From positions 1-17,588 of the forward strand of contig CAZLGG010000082.1 of NCBI GenBank assembly GCA_964559135.1: a DNA stretch of 17,588 nucleotides, given 5' to 3'. Made by a program: the position numbers and the translations under genes. Source of the DNA: DRQF01 sp964559135 (GTDB taxonomy: Bacteria; Planctomycetota; GCA-002687715; DRQF01). The notes under the pieces are model-generated. The model was not told the DNA's origin and made no database searches. It saw nothing but the letters and a program-made list of their open reading frames with translations. This document shows, in pieces, positions 15,235 to 17,588 of the stretch; position 1 is the stretch's first letter; every line of letters begins with the position of its first letter.

Positions 15235-15726
15235 TCAATGCGGCGCGGGCATCGTGACGCCGATGACGACGGCCTCGCAGACGAGGCGTTGATCGACCCA
15301 GGCCTGAACGTCGAAGACCGCGCGACGCATGCGGACGGCCTTGGCGCGAACCATGAGTAGGACGACGTCGCCGGGGGTGACGCTGCCGCGGAATTTGACG
15401 TCCTGGAGACCTCCGAAGCCGAAGACTTTCCCTTCGAGCTTTCCGAACTTCATGTGAAAGCAAAAGGACGCCACCTGGGCCGCCGCTTCGACCATGAGGA
15501 CGCCGGGGAAAAGAGGATGACCGGGAAAGTGACCGCGGACCCAGAACTCGTCCTCCCGGATGCGTCGCGCGGCCACCGCCGACAACGGATCCTCCCGATA
15601 CGTGACGATGTGATCCACCTGCTCCATTTCGAAGCGATGGGGATTGAAGGCTCGAATCGCTGCGATGTCGTAGGCCACGACGGCGGCGTCGAGGGTGTCC
15701 AGGGGAAAGAATGGTTCCGCAGGCAT
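15235..15726 (-). CDS. FabZ/FabA-like 3-hydroxyacyl-ACP dehydratase
   Basis: The 163-residue hot-dog-fold protein begins at the ATG at 15724-15726, with GGGAG five bases upstream. NPHRFEMEQVDHIV (about 28-41) is the usual FabZ opening. FWVRGHFPGHPLFPGVLMVE (61-80) contains the catalytic His66 and the acidic residue Glu80, followed by AAAQVASF on the central helix. A FGGLQDVKFRGSVTPGD stretch and a final beta strand complete the fold. FabZ dehydrates 3-hydroxyacyl-ACP in fatty acid elongation. Relatives of this subtype, somewhat longer than canonical FabZ (about 145-150), are common in planctomycetes, and several copies may occur per genome. There are no other fab genes nearby, so a role outside primary lipid synthesis is possible. 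It is co-directional with the CRTAC1 gene (84 bases upstream) and the SSP411-type gene downstream. Confidence 0.87.
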   Translation of the reverse strand: MPAEPFFPLDTLDAAVVAYDIAAIRAFNPHRFEMEQVDHIVTYREDPLSAVAARRIREDEFWVRGHFPGHPLFPGVLMVEAAAQVASFCFHMKFGKLEGKVFGFGGLQDVKFRGSVTPGDVVLLMVRAKAVRMRRAVFDVQAWVDQRLVCEAVVIGVTMPAPH

Positions 15727-15810
15727 GAGGTCTCCCGCCCGATCCTTGGAAGTGATGGCCTCGCCGCGAGTGAGCGAAGGCTCCTCAGAATACCAGGGCG
15801 AGCCCGGTCT

Positions 15811-17588
15811 TCAACGGCCCTTTCCTTGGCTTAGCGTTTGCCAGGAGTTCGCCGTGATGGGGAAGGTCTCGATCGATCCGTCCGGCCAAAGGACGCGCGC
15901 GGACTTCGGCTTCTCGTCAGCGCTCAAGCCGAAGTGCAAGCCGAAGTCGTTGCCGCCGAGGTAACCGCCGGCGCCGTGGACCTCCCGCGTGAAGGATTCC
16001 CGCTTCCCTCCTGCGAGTTGGAGCGTGACTTGGGCTCCCACGCCATGACGGTTGCCGGCCTGTTTCGATGCGAGCTGGATGCCGACCCAGCCGCCTTGAA
16101 TCTCACATTCGTTGCGGATGAGGTCCGGCCAATCATCCAGATTGACTACGACGATGTCGACCAATCCGTCCCGGTCCAGGTCTCCGAACGAGACGCCCCG
16201 AGACACCTTCACGATCGCCAACCCGGGCCCCGCCTTCGAGGCCACGTCGTCGAAGTCCAGCTCGTAACTTTTGCCGAGGAAGAGCTGGTTGGGTTGTCGG
16301 TAGGTGGTTCCCAGGTCGAGGACGCCCTCGGACTGCGGGTAGACGTGGCCGCTTGCCACAAAGATGTCCATGTAGCCGTCGCAGTTGAAGTCTTGGAGCA
16401 CGTTGCCCCAGGAGAGCCAGTGGTAGCTGGCTTCGCCTCCCAAACCTACGCGGGTCGTTATGTCGTCGAAGAACATGTTCTCCGGCGTGCCCCCGTTGAT
16501 GTAGAGCGTATTCGTGTCGTGACTGAAGTTGGTCACGAAGATGTCCATCTTGCCGTCGGCGTTCATGTCAGCGGAGGAGACGCCCATCCCGGCCTGTTCC
16601 ACGGCGTCGATGTTCACGGCGACCTGCCATTCCTGAGCGACTTCCTTGAAATGGCCGTCTCCGAGATTCTCAAAGAGAAGATTGGGGCGCGAATCGACGG
16701 CCACGTAGAGGTCCTGGTCGCCGTCCCGGTCGAAGTCGGAAGTGACCATGCCGAGGGTGTAGGAACCCTTCCTCTGGCCGCGGTGATCCTTCAGAGCGAA
16801 TCCGAACCGCTCCGTGGCCTCGACGAAACGGCCATCCTTGAATTCGTAGAAGTTGTCGAGGGCCTCGCCCAGACCGCGCGGCCCGCAGCAGACGGAAAGT
16901 CCTTTCCACTCGCAGGGGTTGCCCTCGTTGGGCGGATGCTCCAGATCGAAGTCCACGTAGTTGCCCACGTAGAGGTCGAGGTCACCGTCCTGGTCCGCGT
17001 CGAAGAACGCCGCACTCGAGCTGTAGCCGGGGGCTTCACCGCCGATGTCCACTTCCTCGAAGCGTCCGGACCCATCCTTGTTGCGGAAGAAGCGGTTCTT
17101 GCCGAATCCGGTCACGTAGACGTCGTCGAATCCGTCGGCGTCGAAGTCGACGGTGTAGACGCCCGAACTCCAGGAGGAGCACTCGAGACCGCTCCCCTTC
17201 GTGATGTCCTTGAAGGTCCAGTCGCCGTCGTTGCGGTAGAGGGCGTTGTGGTACACGCCGCCGGTTTTCTCCCGGAGCTCTCCGCCGTTGGCGAAATAGA
17301 TGTCGAGGTCTCCGTCATTGTCGAAGTCGAAGAGAAGGACGCCTTGGCCGATGGTCTCCGGGATCCACAGTTTGGAAGCGGTTCCCGCCTTGTTGCGAAA
17401 ACGGACGCCGGCCTTGCGCGTCATGTCGGCGAAATGGACAGGACCCCGCGGGCCCGTGTCCTTCGGCGGCGGCGGAAGGGCGTTGGAGGCGGAGGTTGAG
17501 GTCTCGGTGGTCGCGGCGTCGTCGCCCTTCGAGTTTCCGCAGCCGACAGCGAGGGCCAGGATGAGCAGAAAAGACAGGCGAGGGAGTG
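15811..17588 (-). CDS. CRTAC1/UnbV VCBS-repeat lipoprotein, 5' end cut by window edge
   Basis: At least 591 codons lie in the window, and the frame is open to its edge. An internal ATG at 17422-17424 is not the true start. Upstream in frame come a hydrophobic segment LPRLSFLLILALAVGC, which is a lipoprotein signal with a Cys after Val-Gly, then a Thr/Ser/Pro-rich linker and GPVHFADMTRKAGVRFRN, the normal opening of CRTAC1-type proteins. The true start should be only a few codons beyond 17588. Seven or so VCBS/FG-GAP-like repeats follow (DFDNDGDLDIYFANGG, DFDADGFDDVYV, DADQDGDLDLYVGNY, DFDRDGDQDLYV, DMNADGKMDIFVTNF, DFNCDGYMDIFVASG, DLDRDGLVDIVVVN). Their Asp-rich loops suggest Ca2+ binding in a beta-propeller. 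The insert CEWKGLSVCCGPRGL and the C-terminal ASPIC/UnbV domain (GAGGYLGGNDFGLHFGLS, VLWPDGSIETFP) are diagnostic. The role of such proteins is unsettled: surface adhesion or binding. Confidence 0.88.
   Translation of the reverse strand, partial: LPRLSFLLILALAVGCGNSKGDDAATTETSTSASNALPPPPKDTGPRGPVHFADMTRKAGVRFRNKAGTASKLWIPETIGQGVLLFDFDNDGDLDIYFANGGELREKTGGVYHNALYRNDGDWTFKDITKGSGLECSSWSSGVYTVDFDADGFDDVYVTGFGKNRFFRNKDGSGRFEEVDIGGEAPGYSSSAAFFDADQDGDLDLYVGNYVDFDLEHPPNEGNPCEWKGLSVCCGPRGLGEALDNFYEFKDGRFVEATERFGFALKDHRGQRKGSYTLGMVTSDFDRDGDQDLYVAVDSRPNLLFENLGDGHFKEVAQEWQVAVNIDAVEQAGMGVSSADMNADGKMDIFVTNFSHDTNTLYINGGTPENMFFDDITTRVGLGGEASYHWLSWGNVLQDFNCDGYMDIFVASGHVYPQSEGVLDLGTTYRQPNQLFLGKSYELDFDDVASKAGPGLAIVKVSRGVSFGDLDRDGLVDIVVVNLDDWPDLIRNECEIQGGWVGIQLASKQAGNRHGVGAQVTLQLAGGKRESFTREVHGAGGYLGGNDFGLHFGLSADEKPKSARVLWPDGSIETFPITANSWQTLSQGKGR

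Noticed and set aside
15838..17499. Open plus-strand frame of 553 codons opposite the CRTAC1 gene
   Set aside because: Antisense of regular VCBS repeats, so its apparent Val/Glu repetition is only a mirror of the real repeats.
1..17588. CRISPR arrays, tRNA or rRNA genes, riboswitches
   Set aside because: I saw no regularly spaced repeats, no tRNA-like cloverleaf or conserved rRNA stretch, and no riboswitch core on either strand. This was by eye only.

Overview
The window is high-GC bacterial DNA with dense coding, Shine-Dalgarno-led starts and many exported proteins. The gene set includes a CRTAC1/UnbV-type VCBS repeat lipoprotein, a peptidase C25 protein, two large multi-domain secreted proteins with a shared C-terminal half, a FabZ-like dehydratase of a type I associate with planctomycetes, and a GxxExxY protein. 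This suits an environmental Planctomycetota-like bacterium or a related high-GC lineage (Acidobacteriota and Myxococcota are alternatives). The assignment is inference from gene content; no rRNA or tRNA is present to confirm it.

Layout. Positions 1-1150 are gene-poor and look decayed. They hold the tail of an unrecognised protein, a DUF4160-like fragment, a frameshifted MazE/AbrB-type antitoxin and perhaps the start of a MazF-type toxin. A secreted C25 (gingipain-like) cysteine peptidase follows on the minus strand (1151-3733), divergent from a B12-binding-type radical SAM protein on the plus strand (3927-5564). Next on the plus strand come a secreted matrixin-like zinc metalloprotease (5730-8420), a DUF309 gene interrupted by one in-frame TGA (8458-9000), and a Glu/Leu/Phe/Val dehydrogenase-family enzyme (8997-10004) whose GTG start overlaps the DUF309 stop. 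A GxxExxY gene (10131-10511) sits between inverted repeats, with a 6-bp direct repeat just outside them. It is followed by a second large secreted protein (10778-13267) homologous to the C-terminal half of the metalloprotease.

The right end is on the minus strand. In order of transcription it reads: a CRTAC1/UnbV lipoprotein whose start lies just past the window edge, a FabZ/FabA-like dehydratase, and an exported SSP411-type thioredoxin-fold lipoprotein. The last of these converges on the second secreted protein with only 15 bases between the stops.

Functionally, the window reads as cell-envelope and extracellular biology: two secreted peptidases, one secreted protein of unknown role and two lipoproteins. 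A few cytoplasmic enzymes are interspersed. I do not see a single coherent pathway, and I found no convincing new defence or biosynthetic system. The signals most worth a second look are the inverted-repeat GxxExxY cassette, the shared C-terminal module of the two secreted proteins, and the TGA at an expected Trp position in the DUF309 gene.
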